64,000 bases of DNA, taken from Microbacterium testaceum StLB037. GTDB lineage: Bacteria > Actinomycetota > Actinomycetes > Actinomycetales > Microbacteriaceae. Location of the stretch: NCBI RefSeq assembly GCF_008763945.1, contig NZ_VTQH01000002.1, positions 550,578-614,577 on the forward strand, given 5' to 3'. Positions within the stretch are counted from its first letter, which is position 1, and every line of letters begins with the position of its first letter. The notes beneath the pieces were generated by a model. It was not told where the DNA came from and did no database searches. It saw only the letters and a list, made by a program, of their open reading frames with translations. Shown piece by piece: positions 16,646-26,268 of this stretch. The position numbers were made by a program, and so were the translations under genes.

Positions 16646-18259
16646 GTGAGCGCTCTGATCGTCGACAACGCCGTGATCTTCTCGGGCGGAATCGTTCCGG
16701 ATGCCGACACCCTCGGCATCCGCGACGGACTCATCGTCGCGGTCGGACGGCGCGACGAGGTGGAAGAGGTCGTGGGCCGCGCGCCCGAGCGGATCGACGC
16801 GCGCGGCGGGCTCGTCACCCCCGGGTTCGTCGACGCGCACGTGCACCTCGGGGTGGGGGCGATGGACGCCCTGCGGTGCGACCTCGCGGGAGCCACGACC
16901 CTCGCCGAGATCGACGAGCGTGTTCGAACCTTCGCGGCGGGTTCCGCGGCGCCGTGGATCGTCGGCGGCGGATGGGATCCCACGCTCTTCCCCGCGACGG
17001 GGCCGACGGCCGCGCACCTCGACCGGCTCGTCCCCGACCGGCCGGCGCTCCTGCTCGACGCCGACCATCACGGAGCGTGGGCCAACTCCGCCGCGCTCGC
17101 CGCCGCCGGGCTCGACGCCTCGACGCCCGATCCCGCCGACGGACGCATCGAGAGAGACGCCGAGGGCCGCCCCCGCGGAGCCCTGCGCGAGGGCGCGATG
17201 CAGCTCGTCGCGCGGTTGCTGCCTGCACCCGACATCGCGGCGGTGGCCGCCGGCATCCTGCGGTTGTCCCGCGAGCTGCTCGCGGCGGGGGTGACGGGCT
17301 GGCAGGAGGCCGCGCTCGGCGCCTACGGGGGCTTCCCCGACTTCACCGACGCGTACCTGCAGCTGTTGACCGACGGCTCCCTGCGCGGGCGGGCGACCGG
17401 TGCGATCTGGGTTCCCCGCGACCTGACCCTCGACGGTGTCGACGCGTTCATCACCCATGCCGTGGACCGCGCGAGGTCGAACGCCGCGGCGGGACTGCCC
17501 AGCTCCACCGCGAAGCTCATGCTCGACGGGATCGTCGAGACCCGCACCGCCCACCTGCTCGAGCCCTACGAGGGCAGCGACGAGCGCGGACTCTCCTACT
17601 TCCCTCCCGCGCTCGTACGGCGACTCGTCCCCGGACTCAACGCCGCCGGACTCGCCGTCCACGTGCACGCGATCGGCGACGCCGCCGTCCGCGACGCCCT
17701 CGACGCGTTCGCCGCCACACCGGAAGCCGCCCGACGGCGCGTGCGCAACCACATCGCGCACATCCAGCTCATCCACCCGTCCGACGTCCCGCGCTTCGCC
17801 GACCTGGACGTCAGCGCGAACGCTCAACCCTTCTGGGCCTGCGCCACCGCTCTCACCCGTCAGACGACGCTGCCCGTCATCGGCGACAAGCGTCGCGACG
17901 AGCTCTACGTCTTCGGTTCGCTCGCCCGCGCGGGTGCGGCGCTCGCGCTGGGTTCCGACTGGCCCGTCTCGACCTTCGACCCCTGGCAGGGAATCCACGT
18001 CGCCGTCACCCGCACACCCCCGAGCGAGCCGGATGCCGCCCCTCTCGGGGCCGACGAAGCGATCGACCTCCGCACCGCGATCGACGCGTATACCCGGGGC
18101 TCGGCGCGACTGCTCGGCCTCGCCGGCGGGCGCCTCGAACCGGGGGCACCCGCCGACTTCGCCATCGCCGATCGCAACCCCTTCGACGGCCCGGCCACCG
18201 GCATCCATGAGACGAAGAACATCGTCACCGTGGTCGCGGGTGAGAGGGTCTGGGGTTGA
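16646..18259 (+). CDS. Metal-dependent amidohydrolase (YtcJ-like)
   Basis: A 537-residue amidohydrolase-superfamily protein. The first metal motif is DAHVHLG (His65, His67), followed by HVHAIGDAAVRDALDAF and NHIAHIQLIHPSDVPRFADL, and the late aspartate lies in LGSDWPVSTFDPWQGI. This pattern matches YtcJ-type exoenzymes, which act on formamides or similar C-N bonds; the substrate is not known. GTG 16646 is chosen because it starts the composite beta domain (MSALIVDNAVIFSGG). Confidence 0.88.
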   Translation: MSALIVDNAVIFSGGIVPDADTLGIRDGLIVAVGRRDEVEEVVGRAPERIDARGGLVTPGFVDAHVHLGVGAMDALRCDLAGATTLAEIDERVRTFAAGSAAPWIVGGGWDPTLFPATGPTAAHLDRLVPDRPALLLDADHHGAWANSAALAAAGLDASTPDPADGRIERDAEGRPRGALREGAMQLVARLLPAPDIAAVAAGILRLSRELLAAGVTGWQEAALGAYGGFPDFTDAYLQLLTDGSLRGRATGAIWVPRDLTLDGVDAFITHAVDRARSNAAAGLPSSTAKLMLDGIVETRTAHLLEPYEGSDERGLSYFPPALVRRLVPGLNAAGLAVHVHAIGDAAVRDALDAFAATPEAARRRVRNHIAHIQLIHPSDVPRFADLDVSANAQPFWACATALTRQTTLPVIGDKRRDELYVFGSLARAGAALALGSDWPVSTFDPWQGIHVAVTRTPPSEPDAAPLGADEAIDLRTAIDAYTRGSARLLGLAGGRLEPGAPADFAIADRNPFDGPATGIHETKNIVTVVAGERVWG

Positions 18260-18310
18260 CGGCAGCTTCACAACGTGGGCGCGGCGCGCTCGCTTAGAAT
18301 GAGCACACTC

Positions 18311-18392
18311 GCGGGAGTGGTGAAATCGGCAGACACGCAGGATTTAGGTTCCTGTGCCTTCGGGCGTGGGGGTTCAAGTCCCCCCTTCCGCA
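18311..18392 (+). tRNA. tRNA-Leu (TAG)
   Basis: A class II tRNA with acceptor GCGGGAG/CTTCCGC, an anticodon stem CAGGA/TCCTG enclosing TTTAGGT (anticodon TAG), a long variable arm (TGCCTTCGGGCG) and a T-arm GGTTCAAGTCC. CCA is not encoded. Confidence 0.96.
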
Positions 18393-18440
18393 CGGCGTCA
18401 GCCATTTCCAGCACCGACCTTCCGACCCGACGGGACCGAT

Positions 18441-19190
18441 GTGATCCACACCACCAGCGCGCTGCTCCCGTGGCTCGACCCCGCGACGATCATCACCAAC
18501 TCCCAGCCGTGGGCGCTGCTGGTGGTCTGCTTCATCATCTTCGCCGAGACCGGCCTGCTCATCGGCTTCCTGCTGCCCGGCGACACGCTGCTGATCATGG
18601 CGGGCCTGCTCTCGCACTCGACCGAAGCCGCCCCCAACGGTGTGTTCGGGCTCAACGCCTGGTGGGTCGCGCTCGCGATCGGTGTCGCGGCCTTCATCGG
18701 CGGTGAGGTCGGCTACTTCATCGGGCACAAGGCCGGGCCCTCGATCTTCGAACGCAAAGAATCCGGACTGTTCAGCAAGAAGAACGTCGAACGCACCAAC
18801 GCGTTCTTCGAACGCTTCGGCGGCCTGACGGTCATCCTCGCCCGGTTCGTGCCGGTCGTGCGCACCTTCGCTCCCATCGCCGCCGGCGTCGGCCACATGC
18901 CGTGGAAGAAGTACTCGCTCTACAACTTCATCGGCGCGGTCATCTGGGGCATCGGCCTGACGATGCTCGGCTACCTGGTCGGGTACATCCCCTTCATCCG
19001 CGACATCGTGACCGAGTACATCGACGTCATCCTGCTCGCCGCGGTCGCCGGCACTGCGATCTTCATCGCGGTCCATTACTTCCGCGAGCGCGCCGCCGCC
19101 AAGCGCGAGGGTGCGGTCACCCCCGCCGAGGCCGAGTCGCTCACCCTCGACGCGAAGACCCTCGAAGACGGAGACCAGCCGACGCGCTAA
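18441..19190 (+). CDS. DedA family membrane protein
   Basis: A 249-residue DedA/SNARE-associated membrane protein. Family motifs include FAETGLLIGFLLPGDTLL, the glutamate/glycine patch GGEVGYFIGHKAGP, and the arginine-containing segment ERFGGLTVILARFVPVVRTFAPIAAGVG. About five hydrophobic segments are present. DedA proteins move or scramble undecaprenyl phosphate and other lipids and support the proton motive force. I chose GTG 18441, just after tRNA-Leu, because longer starts would run into the tRNA. The stop overlaps the convergent ku gene by four bases. Confidence 0.92.
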   Translation: MIHTTSALLPWLDPATIITNSQPWALLVVCFIIFAETGLLIGFLLPGDTLLIMAGLLSHSTEAAPNGVFGLNAWWVALAIGVAAFIGGEVGYFIGHKAGPSIFERKESGLFSKKNVERTNAFFERFGGLTVILARFVPVVRTFAPIAAGVGHMPWKKYSLYNFIGAVIWGIGLTMLGYLVGYIPFIRDIVTEYIDVILLAAVAGTAIFIAVHYFRERAAAKREGAVTPAEAESLTLDAKTLEDGDQPTR

Positions 19191-20059
19191 GACGCCTTCG
19201 AGCTCTTCTTCTTCGCGGGGGCCTTCTTCTTCGGGGCATCCTCGGTCTTCTCGGCGCCCTTCCCGCCGGCGCGCGCGGCCCGACTCCGCTCGACGCTCGC
19301 GCGCAGCGCCTCCATCAGGTCGATGACCTCACCGCCGTCCTCGTCCTCCTGCTTGCCGAAGGTGGCGTCGGTGTCGATCGCGTCGCCCTCCTCGAGCTTG
19401 GCGTCGATGAGCGTACGCAGCTCGGCCTGGTATTCGTCGGTGAACTCCTCGGGGTCGAAGTCCTTCGAGAAGCTGTCGACGAGCGAGGCCGACATCTCGA
19501 GCTCCCTCGCCGAGATCCGCACGCTCTCATCCAGCGACGGGAACGCCGCCTCGCGCACCTCATCGGCCCACAGCAAGGTCTGCAGCACGAGCACATCACC
19601 GCGTACGCGGAGGGCCGCGAGCCGCGTCTTCTGCCGCAACGAGAACCGCACGATCGCCGTGCGATCGGTCTGCTCGAGCGTCTTGCGCAGCAGCACGTAC
19701 GCCTTCGGCGACGACGAGTCGGGCTCGAGGTAGTACGCCTTGTCGAGCGTCAGCAGGTCGACCTGGTCGCTGGGCACGAACTCGACGACCTCGATCTCGC
19801 GGCTGCGTTCGCTGGGCAGCGAGGCCAGGTCGTCTTTGGTCAGCACGACCGTCTGCTCGCCGTCGTCGTAGGCCTTGTCGATGTCCTGGTAGGGCACGAC
19901 CTCGCCGTCGACCTCGCAGATCCGCTGATACCGGATGCGCCCGCCGTCCTTGTTGTGCACCTGATGCAGAGACACGTCGTGGTCCTCGGTGGCCGAGTAC
20001 ACCTTCACGGGCACGTTGACGAGGCCGAACGTCAGGGCGCCCTTCCAGATCGATCGCAT
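19187..20059 (-). CDS. ku: Ku homodimer, non-homologous end joining
   Basis: A 290-residue bacterial Ku. It starts MRSIWKGALTFGLVNVPVKVYSATE, the classic Ku opening, and contains IRYQRICEVDGEVVPYQDIDKAY. The C-terminus is a lysine/alanine-rich tail (KKKAPAKKKSSKAS) typical of the DNA-binding and LigD-interacting extension. It binds double-strand ends and recruits LigD, whose gene is divergent 177 bp away. The ATG at 20059 gives the normal length. Confidence 0.97.
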   Translation of the reverse strand: MRSIWKGALTFGLVNVPVKVYSATEDHDVSLHQVHNKDGGRIRYQRICEVDGEVVPYQDIDKAYDDGEQTVVLTKDDLASLPSERSREIEVVEFVPSDQVDLLTLDKAYYLEPDSSSPKAYVLLRKTLEQTDRTAIVRFSLRQKTRLAALRVRGDVLVLQTLLWADEVREAAFPSLDESVRISARELEMSASLVDSFSKDFDPEEFTDEYQAELRTLIDAKLEEGDAIDTDATFGKQEDEDGGEVIDLMEALRASVERSRAARAGGKGAEKTEDAPKKKAPAKKKSSKAS

Positions 20060-20113
20060 GCCCCCAGTGAACACCGGAAAGGGGGTGGATGCCGAGACCC
20101 TTGCGCCCCGCGA

Positions 20114-20178
20114 GGTGGCTGAGCCTGGCGAAGCCACCGGGCCCCTCGCAAACCCCGGCCCCTTCGAGAAGCTCAGGG
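20114..20178. repeat. Two short palindromes of the TGAGC-x-GAAG type
   Basis: GGTGGCTGAGCC-TGG-CGAAGCCACC (20114-20138) and CCCCTTCGAGAAGCTCAGGG (20159-20178) lie in the ku-ligD intergenic region. Both resemble the CTTCGACAAGCTCAGG-type palindromes that I recall as widespread in actinobacterial intergenic DNA. They could form hairpins in either leader. Confidence 0.6.
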
Positions 20179-20224
20179 CCTTCCAGACCCGCAACCCCCT
20201 CGGCATCCGCCGCCCCCTCCGCTC

Positions 20225-20230
20225 TACGCT
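20225..20230 (+). promoter_or_regulatory. Candidate -10 box for ligD
   Basis: TACGCT lies six bases before the ATG at 20237, the spacing expected of a leaderless start. Confidence 0.5.
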
Positions 20231-20236
20231 GGGGCG

Positions 20237-22732
20237 ATGACGGAGCAGACGGTGCGCATCGGCGGCCGCCGCCTGCGCCTGTCGAACCTCGACAAGGTGC
20301 TCTACCCCGAAACCGGAACCACCAAGGGCGAGGTGATCGACTACTACTCCCGCATCGCGCCTCTCCTGCTCCCCCACGTCGCCGACCGTCCGCTGACGCG
20401 CAAACGCTGGCCCGATGGAGTGGGGACGGATGCCAGCCCCGGCGAACCCTTCTTCGCCAAGGCCCTCGAGCCCGGCGCTCCGTCGTGGGTGCGGCGCTTC
20501 CCGATCGATCACTCGAGCGGCGCGAAGGACTACCCCCTGGTCGACGACCTGCCCACCCTCGTCTACCTCGCCCAGGTGGCGAGCCTCGAGCTGCACGTGC
20601 CGCAGTGGCGCTTCTCATCCGCGGGCGAGCGGCAGAACCCCGACCGTCTCGTGCTCGACCTCGACCCGGGGCCCGGTGTGGGCCTGGCCGAGTGCGCCGA
20701 GGTCGCGCGCTGGGCCCGGGCGATCCTGCAGGACATCGGGCTCGACCCCCTGCCGGTCACGAGCGGCAGCAAGGGCATCCACCTCTACGCCCGCCTCGAC
20801 GGCCGCCAATCGAGCGCTGCGGCGAGCGCGGTCGCGAAAGAACTCGCTCGCGCTATCGAGGCCGACCACCCCGACCTCGTGGTCAGCCAGATGTCCAAGG
20901 CCGCGCGCCCCGGCAAGGTGTTCATCGACTGGAGTCAGAACAACGGCTCGAAGACGACGATCGCGCCGTACTCCCTGCGAGGCCGTCCGCGCCCGTACGT
21001 CGCCGCCCCGCGCACGTGGGCCGAACTCGACGACCCCGACCTGCGCCACCTCCTTTTCAGCGAGGTGCTCGAGCGCCCCGATGACCCGCTGGCCCCCGTC
21101 GACGCGGTGCACGGACCCCTGCGCGCCTACATCGCGAAGCGCACAGCGGGGAAGACCCCCGAGCCCGTACCCGAGGCCCCGCACGGCGCCCCCGCGGCCG
21201 AGGGCCTGCCCCGCTTCGTCATCCAGGAGCATCACGCCACCCGCCTGCACTGGGACCTCCGCCTCGAACGCGACGGCGTGCTGGTCAGCTGGGCCGTCCC
21301 CAAGGGCGTTCCGCCGACGACCGCGAAGAACAGCCTCGCCGTCATGACCGAGGACCACCCGCTGCAGTACCTCGACTTCGCCGGCGAGATCCCCCGCGGC
21401 GAGTACGGCGCGGGCATCATGACCGTCTGGGACACCGGAACCTACGAGCTCGAGAAGTGGCGCGACGACGAGGTCATCGCGACCCTCGAGGGACGCGACG
21501 ACGGCCCCCTCGGCCGCGTGCGCCTGGCGCTCATCCGCACCGAAGGCCACGGCGAGAAGTCGCAGTGGCTGCTTCATCGAATGAAGACGGATGCCGACGG
21601 CCGGCCGCAGAGCGACGGAGCCCCCGTCTTGCCTCTCGACCACGGCTCCCCCGCCTCTCGACCCGCCACGACACCGAAGCCAAAAGAGTCGAAGCCCACA
21701 GACCCGCAGCCCAGCGCCTCGGAACCCGAAGCCCCGACGCCCCACACCCCGCCGACCGCCGCCGAACTCAGGCCCATGCTCGCCACCTCCGCGACCCCGG
21801 GCATCGCCCGCGCCGCCGCCGAGCGCTGGGGCGGCTCGCCCTGGGTGGAGATGAAGTGGGATGGCATCCGGGGTCTGGGGATCTGGGACGGCGAGCGCCT
21901 GCGCCTGCGCTCGCGCAACGGCAACGATCTGACCGCCGCCTATCCCGAGCTCACGACCGTCGATCTCGGTCTGGGGCCGGAGCCCGCGGTGTTCGACGGC
22001 GAGATCGTCGCGCTCGACGCGCAGGGGCGGCCGAGCTTTCCGCTGCTGCAGAAGCGGATGCATCTCGCGAAGCCCCGCGAGATCGCCCACGAGGCCGAGC
22101 GGACCCCCGTCCATCTCTACCTGTTCGACGTCCTGTCCGTGGGGGGTCGGGACGTGGCATCCCTCGCCCTGTCCGAACGGCGGGAGCTCCTCGAGGAGCT
22201 GGCCGCCGAAGCCGAGGCTCCGGTCGTGGTCCCGCCGGTGTTCGATGACGTGGATGCCGCTGTCTCGACGAGCGGCCGGTTCGGCCTCGAGGGGGTCGTG
22301 GTGAAAGACCCGGGCTCGACGTACCGCCGCGGGGTGCGGTCGGAGCAGTGGCTCAAGGTCAAGCACTCGCGCACCCAAGAAGTGGTGATCGGTGGTATCC
22401 GTCCCGGCAAGGGCAACCGCGCGGGTTCGATCGGGTCGCTGCTCGTCGGCGTCCCCACGGCCGACGGCCTGCAGTACGCCGGGCGGGTGGGTTCCGGGTT
22501 CGGCGAGCAGACGCTCGAGCGCCTGACCGCGGTGCTCGAACCGTTGCGCGCGGACGCGGATCCGTTCGTGGGCGTGCCGGCCGCCGATGCCCGCGACGCC
22601 CTGTGGGTGCGACCCGAGCTGGTCGGCGAGGTCGAGTTCGCGGAGTTCACCCCGGGCGGGATCCTGCGCCAAGCGCGGTGGCGCGGCCTGCGGCCGGACA
22701 AGGACCCGGCGGACGTGGTGCGCGAGGACTGA
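20237..22732 (+). CDS. ligD: Multifunctional ATP-dependent DNA ligase LigD (Pol-PE-Lig)
   Basis: An 831-residue LigD in the mycobacterial domain order. The primase/polymerase domain covers residues 1-300 (catalytic aspartates in LDLDPGPG at 141/143 and in FIDWSQNN at 231). The 3'-phosphoesterase covers about 325-455 (EHHATRLHWDLRLE with His332 and His338). A Pro/Ser/Glu-rich linker runs to 510, and the ligase domain is 511-831 with nucleotidyl lysine 540 in EMKWDGIRG. It fills, trims and seals ends held by Ku, which is encoded divergently. All three active sites appear intact. Confidence 0.97.
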   Translation: MTEQTVRIGGRRLRLSNLDKVLYPETGTTKGEVIDYYSRIAPLLLPHVADRPLTRKRWPDGVGTDASPGEPFFAKALEPGAPSWVRRFPIDHSSGAKDYPLVDDLPTLVYLAQVASLELHVPQWRFSSAGERQNPDRLVLDLDPGPGVGLAECAEVARWARAILQDIGLDPLPVTSGSKGIHLYARLDGRQSSAAASAVAKELARAIEADHPDLVVSQMSKAARPGKVFIDWSQNNGSKTTIAPYSLRGRPRPYVAAPRTWAELDDPDLRHLLFSEVLERPDDPLAPVDAVHGPLRAYIAKRTAGKTPEPVPEAPHGAPAAEGLPRFVIQEHHATRLHWDLRLERDGVLVSWAVPKGVPPTTAKNSLAVMTEDHPLQYLDFAGEIPRGEYGAGIMTVWDTGTYELEKWRDDEVIATLEGRDDGPLGRVRLALIRTEGHGEKSQWLLHRMKTDADGRPQSDGAPVLPLDHGSPASRPATTPKPKESKPTDPQPSASEPEAPTPHTPPTAAELRPMLATSATPGIARAAAERWGGSPWVEMKWDGIRGLGIWDGERLRLRSRNGNDLTAAYPELTTVDLGLGPEPAVFDGEIVALDAQGRPSFPLLQKRMHLAKPREIAHEAERTPVHLYLFDVLSVGGRDVASLALSERRELLEELAAEAEAPVVVPPVFDDVDAAVSTSGRFGLEGVVVKDPGSTYRRGVRSEQWLKVKHSRTQEVVIGGIRPGKGNRAGSIGSLLVGVPTADGLQYAGRVGSGFGEQTLERLTAVLEPLRADADPFVGVPAADARDALWVRPELVGEVEFAEFTPGGILRQARWRGLRPDKDPADVVRED

Positions 22733-22935
22733 CACCGACGCGGATGCACCGGGTGAAGTATGCCAGGGGTGCGGGTGGCGCGGCAGGTGAACGTCGGCCG
22801 TGCAACGACGCGCGAAAGGCTCTCCCACCCGGCTTTCTTCTCCTCACCACCCTTTCATGGGCGACGGTCGAACCTCCTCCGAGGCATGCGTGGGCCAAAG
22901 TCGCCCCACACTCGCGCCTTCGGAAGGACCCCACG

Positions 22936-24207
22936 GTGACGAACAGCACGTCCGACAGCCCCTCCCCCTCGCCCTCCGACGACGCGCCACGATCAGCGAT
23001 CTCACGCCGGTCCGTCCTCACGTCGTCCGCCCTCGCCGTCCCGGCCGTCCTGCTGACGACCACGTCCCCGGCGTTCGCCGCTTCGGGGGTGTCTCTCACG
23101 TTCGACCGTTCCGCCTACTCCGGCGTCGAATGCTCGACGATCACCGGGGCGACCGTGAGCGCCTCCGACAACGGGGCGGCCGCCGCAGGGGTGGCGGTGA
23201 CCGTGCTCCTGGGCGACGGGTACACGTTCGCGAACGGCGGCACGAGCGCCACCGGCACGACGGACTCGGGCGGCTCGTATCCGGTCCCCGACATCACCGT
23301 CCCCTCCGGTGGCGGGTCGTCGTCCATCACCGCGTCGGCACCGAATGCGTCTTCCGCCTCGGCCGCCCTCTCGGGCACGCCCTCGGGTCCGGTCTATCTC
23401 GAGGGCGGGGTCGTGAAGCGCGCCGTCGGCGTTCCGGCGGACTCGACTCCGGCATTCCACTCCGTCTTCCTCACGACCGACAAACGGCTCGTGGACGGGT
23501 ACGACGGCACCGTTCTCGCGAGTGACGTGGACTCCCTGGGCCAGATGATCTTCGCAGCCGGCGTCTGGCGTGCGCCGCTGGCGAAGACCGACGGCTCGTG
23601 CACCTATCTCGAGAACGGCACCGAGCAGCCGTCGCAGACCACCGGCGACCCCGACGGATACTCGTACTTCCTGGGTGGGACGGCCAGCAACGGAGCTACC
23701 GGGCAGGACCTCGCGTACAACAACCGTTCCTGGGGAGCCGTGATCTCAGACACCGAGGGCCTGATGTTCCCCATCGCCAAGAACGACGGCCTGTGCTCCT
23801 GGGTCCAGGACGACAACGAGATCCTCGCGCCGTCCGGCCGAAACCCCGTGGCCGGCAGTCTCTTCGAAGACGGCGGCTCGATCTTCCATGGCAACGATTC
23901 CGCCGCTCTCGCTCAGGACGTGAAGACCATCGGCGCCTCGTACAGCGACGGCACCGGCTACCGGATTCCCCTCGAGAAGAACGACGGCTCGTTCACCTAC
24001 CTGCAGAGCGGCACCGAGACGACCGCCACGGGCGTGCCGTCGGGGTCGAAGCCGGAATGCTCCTCGTACTTCCTCACCTCCGACAACCGTCTCATCGACG
24101 GCGCCTCGGCAACCGAGCTCGCGAAAGAGGTCGAGAAGGTGGGCCGGAGCGCCTACAACGGAACGGTGGAACGCACGCCGTTGACCATCACGTCCCGGAG
24201 CTGCTGA
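22936..24207 (+). CDS. TAT-exported Ig-like/repeat protein, short form
   Basis: A 423-residue exported protein of no family I recognise. A twin-arginine signal (Arg24-Arg25, SRRSVLT, ending SPAFA-AS near 48) is followed by an Ig-like domain (about 51-150, FDRSAYSGVECSTITGA to ITASAPNASSASAALSG) and four degenerate repeats of 65-70 residues with the frame G-P-S-T-P then YFLTSDNRLIDG, W-x-P and KNDGSC. The third and fourth repeats are the clearest. GTG 22936 follows an AAGGA ribosome site. It is homologous in layout to the large protein at 28238, which has eight repeats. Surface display or secretion is expected; function is unknown. Confidence 0.85.
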   Translation: MTNSTSDSPSPSPSDDAPRSAISRRSVLTSSALAVPAVLLTTTSPAFAASGVSLTFDRSAYSGVECSTITGATVSASDNGAAAAGVAVTVLLGDGYTFANGGTSATGTTDSGGSYPVPDITVPSGGGSSSITASAPNASSASAALSGTPSGPVYLEGGVVKRAVGVPADSTPAFHSVFLTTDKRLVDGYDGTVLASDVDSLGQMIFAAGVWRAPLAKTDGSCTYLENGTEQPSQTTGDPDGYSYFLGGTASNGATGQDLAYNNRSWGAVISDTEGLMFPIAKNDGLCSWVQDDNEILAPSGRNPVAGSLFEDGGSIFHGNDSAALAQDVKTIGASYSDGTGYRIPLEKNDGSFTYLQSGTETTATGVPSGSKPECSSYFLTSDNRLIDGASATELAKEVEKVGRSAYNGTVERTPLTITSRSC

Positions 24208-24283
24208 CCGACCCGCGGTCAGCCCCGCCCGTCAGCGGCGGTTCTCCACGAGCGGTAGGTTCGGCGTTGCGAAGTCGGCCATG

Positions 24284-24986
24284 TCAGTCGTCGATCACGA
24301 TCCACTCGCCGAAGCGGCGGAATCCGGATGCCAGGGCCAAAGCAACCGATGGCGCATTGTCGAGTTGGCACCGGTACTGCGGCTCATAGCCCTGTTCCAG
24401 CGCGTCGGCGGCGAGGGCCAGGACGGTCACGCGAGCAAGGCCGCGACCGCGGAACTCCGGCAAGGTGATGACACCCAGGTCGGCGAGCTGGGTACCCCGC
24501 CACGGGAACATGCTCGCCACCGCGGCGAGACGCCCGTCGACGAAGGTGCCGAACACGAGCCAGTGGTCGAGCTTCACGAACGCCTCGTCGAAGTCGTCCT
24601 CGGGCGCCGCCGCGGCGAGAGCGGCGAAGGCGTCCGCGTCATCGGCGGTCAGGCGGCGCGTGTTCGACTCGGGGTCCGGAGCGATGACGTTCGCCCGCTC
24701 CTCCACCGGCAGATAGAAGAGGTGGTCGGGGTCGTTCAGCGTGATACCCGCCGCCTCGATGCGTTCCACAGCGTCGTCTGCCGACAGACGTTCGCCGTCG
24801 GACACATCGAGGTGAGCGGCCCGCTCCGGGGCTCAGCGACACGACCGTCGCGCCGTCGCTGGCGCGCAGGATCGAGACCGACCGATTTTCGGGGAGCTCG
24901 GGGTCGACGACGACCACCGCCTCACCTTCGGGCGCGGCCCCGTCGGTGACGGGCAACCAGTGATTCATGACGAGCGATGAGAACAA
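24284..24986 (-). pseudogene. GNAT acetyltransferase gene with frameshift
   Basis: The C-terminal 173 codons encode a GNAT domain (VITLPEFRGRGLARVTVLALAADALEQGY, the acetyl-CoA loop). The N-terminal part lies in another frame (MNHWLPVTDGAAPEGEAVVVVDP to VVSLSP). Removing one base from the run GGGG at 24828-24831 joins the two frames smoothly as SLSPERAAHLDVSDGERL. The start may be TTG 24986, preceded by GGAGG at a good distance, or ATG 24968. Either this is a true single-base inactivation or a sequencing error in a homopolymer. A shorter protein starting at 24805 would lack the first strand of the fold. Confidence 0.75.
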
Positions 24987-25043
24987 GGAAACCTCCGAGG
25001 GGGATCTGGGGCTTGTCCGCAGGCTAGCGGACGACCCCGACAT

Positions 25044-25961
25044 TCACAGATGCCGCGAATCGTGCTCCACGTGCCCCGCGGGCTCGAGCTGGAAGGTCGA
25101 GTGCTCGACGTCGAAGTGATCGGCGAGGCACGACTGCAGGGATGCCAGGATCGCCGCAGCCCGGCCGTCGAAGAGAGCCGCGTCCTCGACGATCACGTGA
25201 GCGCTGAACACCGGCGCCCCGCGCGTGAGCTGCCATACGTGCACGTCGTGGACGTCGACCACGCCGTCCGCTTCCCGCAAATGCTCGCGGATCTCGGCGA
25301 CGTGCACCCCCACCGGCGCCGACTCGGTCAGCACAATGACGACCTCCCGCAGCAGGCCGATAGCCCGCGGGACGATGAGCACCGCGATGAGCAGCGAGGC
25401 GATGGCATCCGCCTGCATGAATCCCGTCGTGACGATGATGATGGCCGCGATGATCACCGCGATCGACCCGACGAGGTCGCCCAGCACCTCGAGGTAGGCG
25501 CCGCGCACATTGATGCTGCGCTTCTGCGCCCGTGACAGCAGGAACATCGACACGGCGTTCGCGATCATGCCCACCGTGGCGACGACGAGCATGAGCCCGC
25601 CCTGCACCTCGGCCTCGGCCGGGGCGAGCAGCCGCTGCACGGCCTCGATACCCACCCACACGCACAGGACGATGAGGATGACGCCGTTCGCGAGAGCGCC
25701 GAGCACCTCGGCGCGCTGATAACCAAAAGTGCGGCGGTCGTCCGCCGGGCGAGCCGCGATCGCCGTGGCGATGAGCGCGACGACGAGGGCTGCGGCATCG
25801 GTGAACATGTGCGCGGCGTCGGCGAGGAGTGCGAGCGACCCCGTGAGGATCGCGCCCACGATCTGCACCACCATCACCGTGGCCGTCAGGGCCAGGGCGG
25901 TCGCAAGCAGGCGCCTGTTACTGGCATCCCGGATGCCACCAGAGGGCGCGTGATCGTGCAT
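25044..25961 (-). CDS. Cation diffusion facilitator (zinc-type exporter)
   Basis: A 305-residue CDF protein. Six membrane segments include the metal-site pattern SLALLADAAHMFTDAAALVVAL (segment 2) and GDLVGSIAVIIAAIII (segment 5), with a C-terminal cytoplasmic domain containing VHDVHVWQLTRG and SAHVIVED. The His/Asp ligand set (HMFTD and D-x3-S) is that of CzcD/ZitB-like Zn2+/H+ antiporters. TAGCCT lies six bases before the ATG, with no leader. No metal regulator is adjacent. Confidence 0.93.
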   Translation of the reverse strand: MHDHAPSGGIRDASNRRLLATALALTATVMVVQIVGAILTGSLALLADAAHMFTDAAALVVALIATAIAARPADDRRTFGYQRAEVLGALANGVILIVLCVWVGIEAVQRLLAPAEAEVQGGLMLVVATVGMIANAVSMFLLSRAQKRSINVRGAYLEVLGDLVGSIAVIIAAIIIVTTGFMQADAIASLLIAVLIVPRAIGLLREVVIVLTESAPVGVHVAEIREHLREADGVVDVHDVHVWQLTRGAPVFSAHVIVEDAALFDGRAAAILASLQSCLADHFDVEHSTFQLEPAGHVEHDSRHL

Positions 25962-26268
25962 AGCTCCAGGCTAGAGCGGGCACAGGGTGAGCCGCCGGGT
26001 TCGCGGGAAGTCGGGAATGAGAACGGGTGTCGGTCTCGACGGTTCGCGGGTGAGGTCGGGGTGAATCGCGCCCAGGACGAGGCCGCGCAGCGGCATCGAA
26101 AAAGGCTGCTGATCTGGGGCTACCCCCAATCACCCCGCTTGTTCGGCTCAGCGAACCCTGTGGAGGAGGCCGAAACCCGCGACAGTACGGGGAGATTGCC
26201 AGCACCATCGGAACTCCTCCGGGAACTATAGCACGCAAACATGCCCTCAAGAAAGGATCGTCCTGAGC
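25962..26268. other. Non-coding region upstream of the twin-repeat TAT gene
   Basis: This 307-bp gap contains the CDF promoter at its left end and the leader of the 26269 gene at its right end. Its last part carries GAAAGGATCGTCC (26251-26263), a leader block shared with the 28238 gene. I see no gene, hairpin terminator or repeat in the rest. Confidence 0.5.

Noticed and set aside
15554..18271. 905-codon fusion of oxidoreductase with an upstream domain
   Set aside because: The upstream part is an antisense shadow of the amidohydrolase; ATG 16573 gives a normal-size enzyme.
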